A program made the position numbers and the translations under genes. This document shows, piece by piece, positions 1 to 9,384 of a stretch of DNA of 64,000 bases. This DNA is from Gnetum montanum (taxonomy: Eukaryota > Streptophyta > Gnetopsida > Gnetales > Gnetaceae), in NCBI GenBank assembly GCA_015680685.1, contig MNCI01004661.1, positions 1,168,417 to 1,232,416 of the forward strand, written 5' to 3'. How positions within the stretch are numbered: the stretch's first letter is position 1; each line of letters starts with the position of its first letter. Under the pieces are notes generated by a model that was not told the DNA's origin, searched no databases, and saw only the letters and a list, made by a program, of their open reading frames with translations.

Positions 1-174
1 GTCACAAATACTGAAACATCTAAAAACACTGACACGGAAGCCACTCCCTCAGACGTCCCTTGGGCTGAATTACCATTCAACGTGATCAGCGAAGGGGATG
101 CTGAATACAGAATCATACCAGCCGATGCATCACCTAATGTGAAAATAAAAAGAATCAAAAAACTATTAAAATAA
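1..174 (+). pseudogene. C-terminal end of a Tat-type gag-protease frame (element T1)
   Basis: An open frame enters from the left edge and runs 57 codons to a TAA at 172-174. On its own it is not recognisable. Its segment WAELPFNVISEGDAEYRI closely resembles WEELLFNVVSKGNEECKI at about 61670-61730, which closes the gag-protease frame of element T2 after a visible gag core and a protease-like segment. I therefore read it as the end of the gag-protease polyprotein of T1, whose LTR, gag and protease lie left of the window. The tail is lysine-rich. It is followed directly by a repeat array rather than by RT, so gag-protease and RT are not one continuous frame here. The assignment rests only on the match to T2. 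Confidence 0.6.
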
Positions 175-183
175 TACCATCTC

Positions 184-480
184 GATTAGTCCGAAACGAC
201 GTTAAACTACAGCCTGTCTAAAATGATGTTAAACTATCATGTCCACAATGACATAAAACTAGCCATGATCAAAAATGGTCGGTCAACCGGGAAATACACC
301 CATGTTATTCGAAATTTTCCTTGTTTACGACTAGGGCCCAAAATGGCCTTAAACTATGCATCTAGCCCGAAATGGCCTTAAACTAGCACGACTAGGGCCC
401 GAAATGACCTTAAACTACGCATCTGGCCCGAAACGGCCTTAAACTAGCACGACTGGGGCCTGAAATGGCCTTAAACTAGA
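184..480 (+). repeat. TAAACT repeat array 1 (after gag-protease)
   Basis: About eight degenerate units of roughly 30-40 bp, each with a core like GAAATGGCCTTAAACTA and a variable linker such as GCACGACTAGGGCC. The last four units (about 350-480) are the most regular. Arrays with the same core lie before pol (5655-5757) and after pol (9385-9720), so this is a feature of the element's module borders. Confidence 0.8.
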
Positions 481-757
481 TCACACACTTATACTTTGTT
501 TTCATCTTTCACTCTGATTTATCATTACATCCGTGCACTACTCTCAACAAAAAATAATAATAAACCAAAATATTTTACACTGTTGTGTCGTGTGTGCAAT
601 CAAACTCAAAATCAACAAAAAAAACTTTATACATGCAACAACTGTACAATTATAAGTGTCAACTGTTTCCGTCCATCTCAAAATTTTCAATTTACAATTC
701 CCATATCAATTTGAGTAAGCATAGTTCCAAAGGCAAAACTAAAAACAAAACTAAACA
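481..757. other. Non-coding spacer between array 1 and the antisense gene
   Basis: An AT-rich stretch with no convincing frame. It should contain the 3' UTR and polyadenylation region of the minus-strand gene that ends at 758. I see no clear terminator signal. Confidence 0.4.
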
Positions 758-858
758 CTAAGCATCTAGGACGGGAGGATCATCCCCTTTAGATCCACCA
801 GTGTCAGGGGCCCCCACTCCACTGGGACTAGCTTCTTGGGCATCGTCACCACCTTCAT
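758..858 (-). pseudogene. Antisense gene exon 8 (C-terminus)
   Basis: Behind a TATTTTCAAG acceptor. Two readings reach a stop: one ending at 766-768, and a more protein-like one (EGGDDAQEASPSGVGAP..., ending GDDPPVLDA) at 758-760. The second matches the end of the T2 exon at 62603-62677, whose stop lies in the same CTAAG context. It does not agree in phase with my exon 7 donor, so a small indel or a mis-set junction near 958 is likely. Confidence 0.45.
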
Positions 859-957
859 CTTGAAAATATAAAATGAGACAACCAATATAAGAACAAGAGA
901 GCGTCAAAATCTCAAACATTATTTAGCAAATCAATTTCATAATGACAAAACACTTAC

Positions 958-1742
958 AATAGGAGAGCCCCCTAAGCCAAATTCCAGCCGACGAAGGATT
1001 TCCTCCTCCGAGACACTAGTCCAATCTGTTTCATCAAGGCCTAGGTCAATGTCTGCCAAGGCCTTTCCCTTGTCAACAACCGACCAGGTAGGATGTTTCA
1101 AAGGAAATTCACCCACAGACACTTCCCCAGAAGCTGTCGTAATCACCCTTGTAGGCGACTCCATTTCAACAGTTGTGTTTTGAGCGAAAGTATCAAAGGT
1201 AGAGCGCAAACCCAAACCCTCCACAAACATTTCTAGTTGCCTCTTTTCAACAGACACTTCTTTTAACGACTTCTTGTAGTGATTTTTGTGATTCTTCTCA
1301 TCTTGACCCCACTTGCAAACCTTGGAAGTGAAGGCTTTCCAATCTTGACATATAAGGTTCAGAAGATCAATTTGGGCTTTACGCTCTGCCATTCTCCGAG
1401 TTAGTGACCAATGATGATTTAATAGATTCCAATATCTCGTATACATAGCCTCGGACGTTTGCCAAGAGTGATCACCACTTAGTTTGGCAACGGTGAACTC
1501 ATATCGAGCCTTAAGATCGTCACGTTCAACTGACAATTCAGAGACTTCCTTGTCCTTCATCTGAATCTGCAGCCACAACTGTTCGACGGAACGCCTACAA
1601 GTCCATAGTGACTTGGCGTTGTGTACTAGGCCTTCTGCCACCTCATCATAAATAGGTCTTGGCACCTGCTGCACTTTCGAGGAGAGTGTGGGTAAACTCT
1701 CTATGCTGATAGTCTCAAAAGGATCCCACCTTAGTTTGGTAC
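958..1742 (-). pseudogene. Antisense gene exon 7: coiled coil
   Basis: About 261 codons open without a stop, behind a TATGCATAG acceptor. The middle is a long helix of heptad character (for example KDKEVSELSVERDDLKARYE and LNHHWSLTRRMAERKAQIDL), typical of a dimerising coiled coil. The end is acidic (LDETDWTSVSEEEILRRLEF). The donor GTAAGT at 957 closes the exon. A coiled coil at the same relative place exists in the sense accessory genes of E and H. Confidence 0.6.
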
Positions 1743-1827
1743 CTATGCATACAAAAAGATCAAACGTTAAGACAACAGAAACAGGGTGTGACACTCTAAA
1801 ATGGCAAACGATTTAAAAACATTATAC

Positions 1828-2026
1828 CTATTTTAGGGTGGACCTCCTGAATTCGTTCGACAACTTCTTCTACGATGCCAGCCACAAAATCCATCGTACT
1901 TGGCATTTCCGTCCAAGTAAATGGCTCATGGGTGCGGTATGAACTAACCTCCATGGTCCTCTCAGGGGGGGGGGGTCGTCTTCATGGGTACATCTAAGTG
2001 GACCATCCTGGTTTCGCTGCCTTCGT
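1828..2026 (-). pseudogene. Antisense gene exon 6 (carries a C-run frameshift)
   Basis: Behind a TTTTTTCAG acceptor. The frame enters a run of 11 C (forward G run at 1965-1975) and leaves it out of phase into an immediate TGA. With one C fewer the frame stays open to the GTATAA donor at 1827 and enters exon 7 in the right phase. It is either a real frameshift or a length error in a homopolymer. Product after the run: ERTMEVSSYRTHEPFTW and a helical EEVVERIQEV. Confidence 0.5.
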
Positions 2027-2113
2027 CTGAAAAAAATGAAAACATGAAAATAAAATACCGTAGAAATGACAACTAACAGGGCAAGATGAAATAAGATAAA
2101 AAATAAAACATAC

Positions 2114-2347
2114 CATGCCCCTTGTCACCTTCTGGAGCATCCCCTAAGTCTAGATTTCCCTTGAGAAAGCTGCTGAACATTTGGTCGACACCACCCTGAT
2201 CATCCAACGGCTCAGTTTCTATGGTGTTTTCCTTTAACTCCTCCGTTCCTCCTCCCTAATCCTTCTCCACATTTTCCTCTTCATTATTCCACTCTGTGCT
2301 GGTCTCCTCCTCCTCAGTAATAGTTTCTAACGCCTGCTTCCTCACTT
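2114..2347 (-). pseudogene. Antisense gene exon 5 (acidic linker)
   Basis: About 78 codons rich in glutamate and aspartate (ITEEEETSTEWNNEEENVEK followed by a TAG, then DDQGGVDQMFSSFL). The acceptor TTGATTTGAG is chosen over GAAGCAG because only it preserves the frame. The donor is GTATGT at 2113. Acidic linkers like this can bind proteins or act in transcription, but nothing here shows that. Confidence 0.5.
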
Positions 2348-2448
2348 CTCAAATCAAGCCAAAGACATCAGTGACATGTAAGCGATTGAAGAAAAAATTA
2401 TGAGCGAAATGAAAACAATAAAACAATAAGCGAGCTAAGTCTACTTAC

Positions 2449-3483
2449 CAGGCATCTTGAATCATATATGCTTCACCCGTGGCTCGCTCACATTCGAGAC
2501 TTCCTCAGTTGGGCATTCATGTCTTTTCAGCTTCGATTTGGCCTGGCCAACAATTTCTTTGATAACCCATTCAACTCTTCTTGCAGTGAGAGGCACATCA
2601 TCTGGCTCTAATCCCAAACTATTGTGAGTATGAATTGAGGTACCCGATGATCCCCCTATCGTAATAGACACGGACTCATCAATGCCCTCAGGAGCATCTT
2701 GGGACTTGGCTGTTTCAAATAAGTGATTGATCCACGGGCGGGATAGTTGACCCCGATCCCGTAGAACAAACTTGTTATATGCGTGAACTACCAGAAACTC
2801 GGCAAAGCGACGAAGGTAACCGGAAAAGAATGAAAAGGTGAAGTGGGATTGCGCCTTGACATTCGAGCGCAATTGCACTATCTCCTTGTGCATTCCCGAC
2901 AACAAAAATTCAGCCCAGTTATAGCGCATTCCAGTTTCCAGGATAGTTCGCATGACACATCCAGCCTCAACCCCAAGACTCCATACCTAGGAAAGGGTTT
3001 TGGGGAATACCCGTGCCCTAAATAGGGGATACAGTTCATTTACCTCCTCAACCTTTGCTTTCCCCTGCATCGGGAATCCCTTGGCACCCTTGGCCATGCC
3101 CAACCAGTCCTCCAATTCATGCACCATTTGGAGCTCTTTATGAGCCCTGTCTAAAACTACACTTATGCCATCTGCTGGTACCCCAAATAAGTTTGAAAAG
3201 AATACAGGCGACAGATGGAAAACTACCTTAACACCCTTAATCTGGGTGCTGTAGTAGGAGACAGACTCATTAAAGGAATCCACGATCCCGCTCATTTCTG
3301 CTATAGATACATCAGGACTCGAGGTCGTGAAGAGCTACATAAGGCCAACATTGTCTAAAAAATGAACAATAGATGGTGGGGCATGGTTACGCAACCATTT
3401 TTGAGCCTTAGTCACCTCCCCGAACTTCATTGACAAGGTTGTCTCAGTTCGCCCAGTTGTGACAGGATCCCTTCCAGGAGGTA
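2449..3483 (-). pseudogene. Antisense gene exon 4: resembles the putative plant transposon protein domain
   Basis: The longest exon (about 345 codons), behind an ATTTGCAG acceptor and ending at a strong GTAAGT donor (2448). Segments such as GVKVVFHLSPVFFSNLFGVP and, further on, TGMRYNWAEFLLSGMHKEIV resemble by eye the domain found in env-position ORFs of Athila-like elements (a V.F....I...LG-P segment followed by a NW.E-type helix). Charged linkers rich in serine follow. In-frame TAG codons occur near 3340 and 2998, and a TGA at 2464-2462, which could be a decayed CGA. Upstream and downstream parts stay in one frame around these stops, so it is one decayed exon rather than separate genes. Function unknown. 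Confidence 0.55.
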
Positions 3484-3596
3484 CTGCAAATGCAATTTGA
3501 GATTGTCATATCAGTATAACTCTTGACAGTTAAACAAACACGTTAACACATCTAGGAAATGTTGTCATTTAATGTTAGTTATAGACTTGGATGTAC

Positions 3597-3835
3597 TGCC
3601 AGAGTCACGAGGGAAGACCGGTCCATTGTCTGACCAGTCTTCATGCAGCCACCCACGAGCTTTGCACATCACGAACGCTCTAGAGAACTATTTATGAAAA
3701 TGAACGATAGCACCCTTCATTTGACCCAATACAGTTCTACGAAGGGTGGGACCTGCCATAAAATCCTCTAGAGCAGTGCAAGAAAGAGCAAGTCCTTCGT
3801 CCTCAACGCATGTCCCGTCCGGGTTAACCTTAGGC
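3597..3835 (-). pseudogene. Antisense gene exon 3 (unassigned domain)
   Basis: It begins behind a TTTGTTTGTAG acceptor and continues the exon 2 frame with phase 2. The product starts PKVNPDGTCVEDEGLALS and includes ARGWLHEDWSDNGPVFPRD. One TAG interrupts it. I do not recognise a domain. The donor GTACAT at 3596 is chosen because it is the one that keeps phase with exon 4. Confidence 0.5.
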
Positions 3836-3910
3836 CTACAAACAAACGGGTGTCAAAATAGAAGCAAATACCAAACGACAAAGAGAAACAATAAACTTAA
3901 ATGGTCCTAC

Positions 3911-4443
3911 CTATCCACCTAGTACATAGTACCAGGGGGATTCTAAAACAATGTGTGTGTGCGTGCAGCTATGAATAATGTGTTGTTGAGGTAGTCCAAC
4001 CCTCGTGGCAACTGTGCCCACACGCGCGCTAACGAGCGTGTAGACCTGGGCCCGTGAGTAAAACCATCCTCGTTAACAAATAGCCCCTCTTCAATGTCTT
4101 CCATGAAGACCATGACACCCTCCGTAGCTCCCGGTAGCATTGCCTCAAGCACACTTCGCGCCACCAGTTCACTTAGCTGCGACCAAATCACCACTTCGAA
4201 GTTGTCTAGCATGAAGGCCAGGAATTCACATGCACCTTCTCTGAACCAGACCTCATTGTTGTCCACAGTTAGATCCGGGGTAGGCTCATCAGCCTCAATG
4301 GGGCCAAACCATGTTAGCACCCCAACGAACTTAACAACAAGGAGAAAACGCTTACTATCCCTGCAAGCAATCAGGATGCCACAATAAATTAGCCATGCAT
4401 CAAAATGACCTGAAAAGCAAAAGTTCACATCGTAGACCAACAC
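3911..4443 (-). pseudogene. Antisense gene exon 2: FCP1/NIF-like phosphatase fold, catalytically dead
   Basis: The translated exon (about 178 codons) follows the FCP1-homology (NIF, HAD superfamily) pattern. A hydrophobic strand KRFLLVVKFVGVLTW stands where the family has a DLDG or DLNG motif. It is followed by VWFREGACEFLAFML and NFEVVIWSQLSE, matching the family's RPG..EFL and FEV.VWS segments, then an LARVWAQLP helix, a NTLFI strand and a closing NPPGTMY. The two catalytic aspartates of the first motif and the DDSPYK motif (here AARTHT) are replaced, so no phosphatase activity is expected even apart from two in-frame TAG codons near the end. Family members remove phosphate from proteins such as the RNA polymerase II tail; here a binding role is more likely (inference). 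Donor GTAGGACC at 3910, phase 2. Confidence 0.65.
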
Positions 4444-4469
4444 CTAAAAAATGGCTAACTATTTACTCT

Positions 4470-5070
4470 CAGCGTATACGCTGCTTAACCCAGCGTATAC
4501 GCTGTCAATTGTTTACGCTCAGCGTATACGCTGCCTAGCCCGGCGTATACGCTGACAACAAACTATTTACGCTATCGGCCGAACTGTTTATGCTCAGCGT
4601 ATACGCGCTAGAAACCCTTAGCATATATGCCGTAGGAGCCTCCAGCGTAAATGGTCTATGCTAGACACTGAACAAACAGTTTACGCCGAAAACATGAAAA
4701 TACGTCTATGCTGTACCACGCTTGAAAAGGATCAACTCTTCACGCTCAGCGTATATGCTGTAGAAACCCTCAGCGTATCCGTCGTCACAGCGTAGATCGT
4801 CTACGCTGATAAAACAGAAACCTACGGTGATAAAACAAAACTTCGCGCATAAGAAACTTATTACACCGTAGTTTACGCTGATACAATCATCTACGTTGCG
4901 TGCAAGGAAATTTTTTACGTTGTGCACTGATAAAATGGATTACACTGACAATCTACGCTATCGAGACTTTACGCTGTGAATTTACGCTCGGCGTATATGC
5001 CAAAAACCTTCTACGCTAACTCTCTACGCTCGGCGTATATGCCGAAGCCCTCTATGAGACTATCTACGCT
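4470..5070. repeat. Palindromic GCGTATACGC motif array in intron 1 of the antisense gene
   Basis: The self-complementary 10-mer GCGTATACGC occurs exactly at 4472-4481, 4493-4502, 4522-4531, 4543-4552 and 4597-4606. It recurs in decayed forms (GCGTATATGC, GCATATATGC) near 4618, 4749, 4990 and 5033, mixed with many TTTACGCT half sites. Most differences fit CpG decay. The same motif fills the LTR of this element at 10837-11190. Confidence 0.85.
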
Positions 5071-5121
5071 ACAAAACATGCACAAGAAAAAATGACTAAC
5101 ATAGGCAAGATCAGAGCCTAC

Positions 5122-5190
5122 CTATGTGATGACCCAGGTCAAGTTCGGACCCTTTCTCCCCTGCCCTTCCACTTCCTTGCCTTTGCCCAT
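5122..5190 (-). pseudogene. Antisense gene exon 1 (start codon, basic N-terminus)
   Basis: An ATG at 5190-5188 opens 22 codons (MGKGKEVEGQGRKGPNLTWV...) ending in TAG immediately before a GTAGGC donor at 5121. The TAG is probably a decayed CAG. This is the first ATG after the TATA box in a frame that joins, at phase 0, to exon 2 behind a TTTTTTAG acceptor at 4444. The protein start is lysine- and arginine-rich, which could suit nuclear entry (inference). Confidence 0.5.
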
Positions 5191-5420
5191 CTCAGCGTCT
5201 ACGCTGGGATCAGCAGCTTACGCTGAGGGTTGAAACTCAGTACGCCTACGCTTGACCTTCTAAGCTCTACGTCTACGCTAAGGCTTAGTCGTTGGCGTCT
5301 ACGTTGGAGTTTAGTTGATCGGCATCTACGCTGGGGTTTGGGTTTACGCTTACGCCGGGGTTTTGCAGTTTACGCTCACGCTGAGAGGTTTACGCTCAGG
5401 TTTACGCTCAGAGAATCCAA
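5160..5420. repeat. TACGCT half-site cluster in the antisense leader
   Basis: Between the minus-strand TATA box and the start codon, TCTACGCTG, TTTACGCTC and related half sites of the palindrome recur every 15-30 bases. Full palindromes are rare here. If the promoter call is right, this is the 5' UTR of the antisense transcript. Confidence 0.65.
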
Positions 5421-5444
5421 TGTGACAAATGATGCCCCCCCACC

Positions 5445-5452
5445 TTTATATA
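5445..5452 (-). promoter_or_regulatory. TATA box for the antisense gene
   Basis: On the minus strand GCTATATAAAGG is a canonical plant TATA box. Transcription would start near 5415-5420, about 230 bases before the ATG at 5190. It sits within a GC-rich patch and is the only strong TATA on this strand in front of exon 1. Confidence 0.6.
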
Positions 5453-5654
5453 GCGCTCCGCCTTTGTTGTCGCCGCCGCTTACGCCGCCGCCTCCCGGTT
5501 TGCTCTTTTTGCCTTTTTTCGTTTTTTTATTTATTTTTTGTGGAAATTCGCCCAAAAAATGATAAAAAATATATCTATCTAAAATAAAATCAGAATTACT
5601 ACATCCCAGTTCCCTTGTGAACCCCATTCCAGGTGTTTACGCCGAACATTCCAG

Positions 5655-5757
5655 CGTAAACTGCCATCCATGACCCGGTATGGCCTTAAACTACCATGAT
5701 GGCCCGGTATGGCCTTAAACTGCCATGATGGCCCAGTAAGGCGTTAAACTGCCACTC
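5655..5757 (+). repeat. TAAACT repeat array 2 (between antisense gene and pol)
   Basis: Three to four regular units of about 30 bp with the core CGGTATGGCCTTAAACT and linker ACCATGATGGCC. They have the same core as array 1, on the far side of the antisense gene, so the gene is bracketed by like repeats. Confidence 0.8.
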
Positions 5758-7504
5758 ACGGCCTGCCACGCGTCCCGGTGTGACGATAATCCACCATCAT
5801 GCATGTACACATAATCTAAAATTACCAAAGAACATAGAACGATACCCATTAGCTCATTTAGCTCTCTGTTTATTGGCAAGAGCAAGCCTGATGGATTGCC
5901 AGCATTTAACCGCACTGTTAATCATTGATGGACCATACGGCAAAATTACAAGAGATATTAACATAAACCTCATCCACTTAAGTTCATCAATGGACGACAC
6001 AGTCATCACCTCAACACAGCAAACAATAGACAACTACAAAGGTATGACAAAATCCCTTGACATAGAAGCTGAAAATATCATTGAAGACCCGTTGACTGAA
6101 ACCCCCATCACCATGCCCGATGGGGAAATCAAGATATTAAAATTAAGCAAATTACTAGAACCGCAACTGGCCAAAAACATTGAAGACGTGCTTAGGGACA
6201 ATATGAAAGCATTCGCTTGGTCTTACATGGACATGCCCGGACTAGATCCCAGAATTATCCAGCATAACATTATCCTTGATCCGAAATTGAGATCGGTAAA
6301 ACAAAAGGCACGAAAGGTTAAACCCAAAGTGGCATTGACAGTTTGTAATGAGATCACCAAGCTTTATTAGGCTGGTTTCATTCGGGTCGTTGATTACGCC
6401 GAGTGGGTATCCAACATGGTCATTGTCCCAAAGAAGAACGGAAGCATTCACTTATGCATTGACTTCTAAGATCTCAACGTCGCAACCATAAAAGATGATT
6501 TTCCCCTACCCAGCATCGATCAAATTGTCGACTCGACCGCTGGGCACACCTTATTATCTTTTATGGATGGCTTCTTGGGATATAACCAGATATGCATCAA
6601 CCTGGAGGATCAGCTTCGAACAACCTTTATGACACCATGGGGAACCTTTTGTTACACAATGATGCCCTTTGGTCTCAAGAATGCTGGGGCCACGTATCAA
6701 AGAGCGATGACATTCATCTTTAGTGATTACATGTTACACTCACTCAACAACTACGTGGAAGACATTGTGGTTAAGTCAAAAACATCAGAACAACATGTAC
6801 AAGATCTTGACCTAGTATTAAAACATTGTTTAAAGTATGAATTAAGACTCAACCCAAAAAAATGTGTCTTCAGCATCAAGACAGGAAAAATGCTTAGATT
6901 TATAGCCTCAGAAGCAGGGATACGAGTAGACCCCGACAAGGTTAAGGCCATAACAAACCTAAAACCACCAGGCAACCTTACCAAACTTCGAGGTCTACAA
7001 GGTAGATTACAATTTATTAGGCACTTCATAGAAAAACTGACAGACAAACTAAAACCTATGAACCACCTATTATGCAAAAATGTCCATTTTGAATGGACTC
7101 CACAGTGCCAAGAAGCATTCGATAACATTAAAACGGCACTTGCACAATTACCCATGGTTTATCCACCTCAAAATGATAAACTTTTTTACATCTACCTCGC
7201 TACTTCGGGTTCGTCAATCGCGTCTATGCTTTGCCAGAAACAAGTTGACGGAACCGAAGTCCCTGTATATTACTTAAGCCATGCATTAGTTGCCCACAAG
7301 AAAAGGTATAACGACGTGGAGAGGTCATGCTTAGCTTTGGTCTTCTCTTTAAGGAAATGGCGACACTACCTCTTTCGTAACCAAGTTAACATAATTTGCA
7401 AGGATAATGTGCTCAAGGCCATCACAGGAAACATTTACGAAACGAGTCGAATAGCCCGCTGGAAAGCCATGATAGCTGAATTTGACCTACTCTACATAGC
7501 GTAA
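5729..7504 (+). pseudogene. pol: Tat-type pol, part 1: reverse transcriptase and degenerate RNase H
   Basis: A continuous frame from after a TGA at 5726-5728. A leader of about 170 residues ends in SYMDMPGLDP, a signature of Tat-type RT entry. RT motifs follow: WVSNMVIVPKKNGSI, LLSFMDGFLGYNQI, TPWGTFCYTMMPFGLKNAGA, then the catalytic box at 6752-6763, which reads YVED instead of YVDD. The first RNase H (from about 7180) has lost its catalytic aspartate (FYIYLATSGSSIASML), as is usual in the Tat lineage. Stops: TAG 6368-6370, TAA 6467-6469 and TAA 7502-7504; the first is probably a decayed CAG. There is no ATG at the head of the frame and no protease in it, so this pol would need its own start, splicing or readthrough (inference). 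Confidence 0.9.
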
Positions 7505-8000
7505 TCATCAGTTAAAGGTCAAGCCATAGCAAGTCAAATGGCCACGTCACCAATGCACGATCAAGCGATAATAGAGCCAGAATTCCCGGATGAGAATATA
7601 AGCACAATAGACACAGTGCCCAACGACTACGATGTCATTCTAAACTTTGATGGAGCATCCACCTCTCAAGGGGGAAGTGCAGCCACTGTCATCACCTATC
7701 CCTCCAGGGAAATCTGACCCTTTGCTTATTGTTTCAACTTTCATTGTACCAACAACATGGCAGAGTACGAAGGTCTCCTTAGAGGTCTCGTGACAGCACT
7801 GGCTTTGGACATCACACGGCTTGTAGTCAGAGGAGACTCACAACTAGTCTTAAACCAAGTGACAAATGTTTATACATGCAAATCCCAACATTTACAACCA
7901 TACTGTGACTTAGCAAAACACTTAATGAGGTGATTTGAAAACATCGATGTGCAACACGTTTCTAGAAATGATAACACCATCGCAGACGTGTTAGCCACAT
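7505..8000 (+). pseudogene. pol: Tat-type pol, part 2: archaeal-type RNase H
   Basis: The same frame continues with a second RNase H, the hallmark of the Tat lineage. All four acidic positions of the DEDD set are readable: LNFDGASTSQGG, NNMAEYEGLLRGL, VVRGDSQLVLNQV and RNDNTIADVLA. It would remove RNA from RNA-DNA hybrids during reverse transcription, replacing the decayed first RNase H. TGA stops occur at 7715-7717 and 7931-7933, both fitting CGA or TGG decay. Confidence 0.88.
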
Positions 8001-9367
8001 TAGCGTTAAACATATCGCCAGATATGTTCCATGCATTACCAAGCTCCATAACTAGTTGTGCCGAACCAATAACCGATACTCTTGACACGTTGCCAATCGC
8101 ATCTGTTAGTACAACACACACGATAGAATGGTATGATGACATAAAATACTACCTTCTATGCGGTGAAACACCACGACATCTAACAAATGCACAAAAGGAT
8201 GCAGTACGAAAATGCTTTAAGCAGTATACCCTGGTAGGGGACACATTGTGTCGTAGATCCTACGAAGGCATATTGCTAACATGCGTTGGTGGTACCGATG
8301 CCCAAACCATTGTTGAACATATACACGAGGGCCTATGTGGAGGACACATAGCGCCAAAAGCCATGGCAACGAAGATAAGGCGTTTAGGCTACTATTGGCC
8401 ACACATGGAATATGACTGTCTCTCCAAGGTTAAAACATGTAGTACTTGCCAAAAACATAGCAATCTAATCCATGTCCCACCAAATGAGTTGCATATGGCG
8501 CAAATCACGTGGCCCTTTCAAAAGTGGGGGTTGGACCTTATCGGCCCAATAACACCCTCATCTTCTGCAGGGCATAGTTTTATTATAACCGCAATAGAAT
8601 ATTTCACGAAGTGGGTAGAAGCCGCTCCCCTTTGCAAAACCACATCTAAACATATATGCAATTTCATTCTCGAAAACATTGTAACCCATTTTGGTGTTCC
8701 CATGATAATCATCACTGACAACGGGCCACAATTTAGTAGTACTGAGACCAAAACCTTTTGTGAAAGTCTAGGGATCAAACACTCGTTTTCATCCCCTTAC
8801 TATCCTCAGAGCAATGGGCAAGTAGAGGCAACAAATAAAACCATCATCACAATACTTAAAAAGGTGCTTACCCAAAGCAAGAGAAGATGGCATGAACAAT
8901 TGGTATACGCATTGTGGGCATACCGTACTACACATCGAACTTCAATAGGTAAAACACCATATAGTCTTGTTTATGGTTCAGAAGCTATTTTACCTCTGGA
9001 GTTGCAGGTATCATCTTTAAGGATCACACTTTCCAGACTCCTCGATGACGGACAAAACAATGATCTGCGTATCATTGACCTGGACTCGGTGGAGGAGGAA
9101 CGCATACATGCACTCGATCAGATTGAATGGTATCAAAAACAACAACGGCAGTGACATCGGCATGACATTCATAAGCGCCCTATCAAAGAAGGTGACCTTG
9201 TGCTCAAAGCCGTTCGGGAACACCCGAACAAATTCTCAGCCAATTGGGAAGGGCCTTACTTGGTCATTAAAGCATTCGACAACGGAGCATTTAAGTTAGC
9301 TGATATAGAAGGAAATGAGCTTACCAATCCAACCAATCACTTGTTCCTAAAACCGTTCTACATTTAA
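8001..9367 (+). pseudogene. pol: Tat-type pol, part 3: integrase
   Basis: The best preserved part of T1, open for about 400 codons. The zinc-binding HHCC domain is visible (IHEGLCGGH then CSTCQKHS). The catalytic DDE triad is intact: WGLDLIGP, ITDNGPQF, YYPQSNGQVEATNK. A TGA at 9152-9154 interrupts before the C-terminal GPY-type module (FSANWEGPYLVIKAF). The frame ends NHLFLKPFYI with TAA at 9365-9367. Integrase inserts the DNA copy into the host genome. No antisense ORF follows it, unlike the usual Tat layout. Confidence 0.92.
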
Positions 9368-9384
9368 GTACAAGCTCAGGTACG

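Larger units (their letters stand above)
758..5190 (-). pseudogene. Antisense multi-exon gene of Tat element T1 (whole locus)
   Basis: A minus-strand gene that can be followed through about eight exons: 5122-5190, 3911-4443, 3597-3835, 2449-3483, 2114-2347, 1828-2026, 958-1742 and 758-858. Introns two to seven are short (75 to about 115 nt), begin with GT, end with AG, and keep phase from exon to exon; intron one (676 nt) holds a palindrome array. The predicted protein is roughly 1,050 residues: a short basic start, an FCP1/NIF-like domain, a region like the putative plant transposon protein domain, an acidic linker and a long coiled coil. A TATA box lies upstream at 5445-5452. It sits between gag-protease and RT, opposite to both. 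Decay: in-frame TAG or TGA codons in exons 1-5 and a one-base expansion in a C run in exon 6. Antisense ORFs are known in Tat-lineage elements, to my knowledge between pol and the 3' LTR. This position and domain content are unfamiliar to me. Confidence 0.7.

Noticed and set aside
496-714. 72-codon plus-strand frame
   Set aside because: Composition is that of AT-rich spacer; the T2 counterpart region has no such frame.
4094-4387. Plus-strand frame opposite exon 2
   Set aside because: It is a shadow of the FCP1-like exon; it has no domain and no continuation.
4470-5070. CRISPR-like array of short palindromic repeats
   Set aside because: Spacing is irregular, the motif is only 10-12 bp, and the context is a plant retrotransposon.
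5230-5627. Open frames on both strands around the antisense promoter
   Set aside because: They are translations of TACGCT repeats and a GC-rich leader, with no known domain and no partner in T2.
5780-5890. Start of pol at 5780
   Set aside because: The codon there is GTG and the frame is open further upstream through the repeat array; no credible start codon can be fixed.
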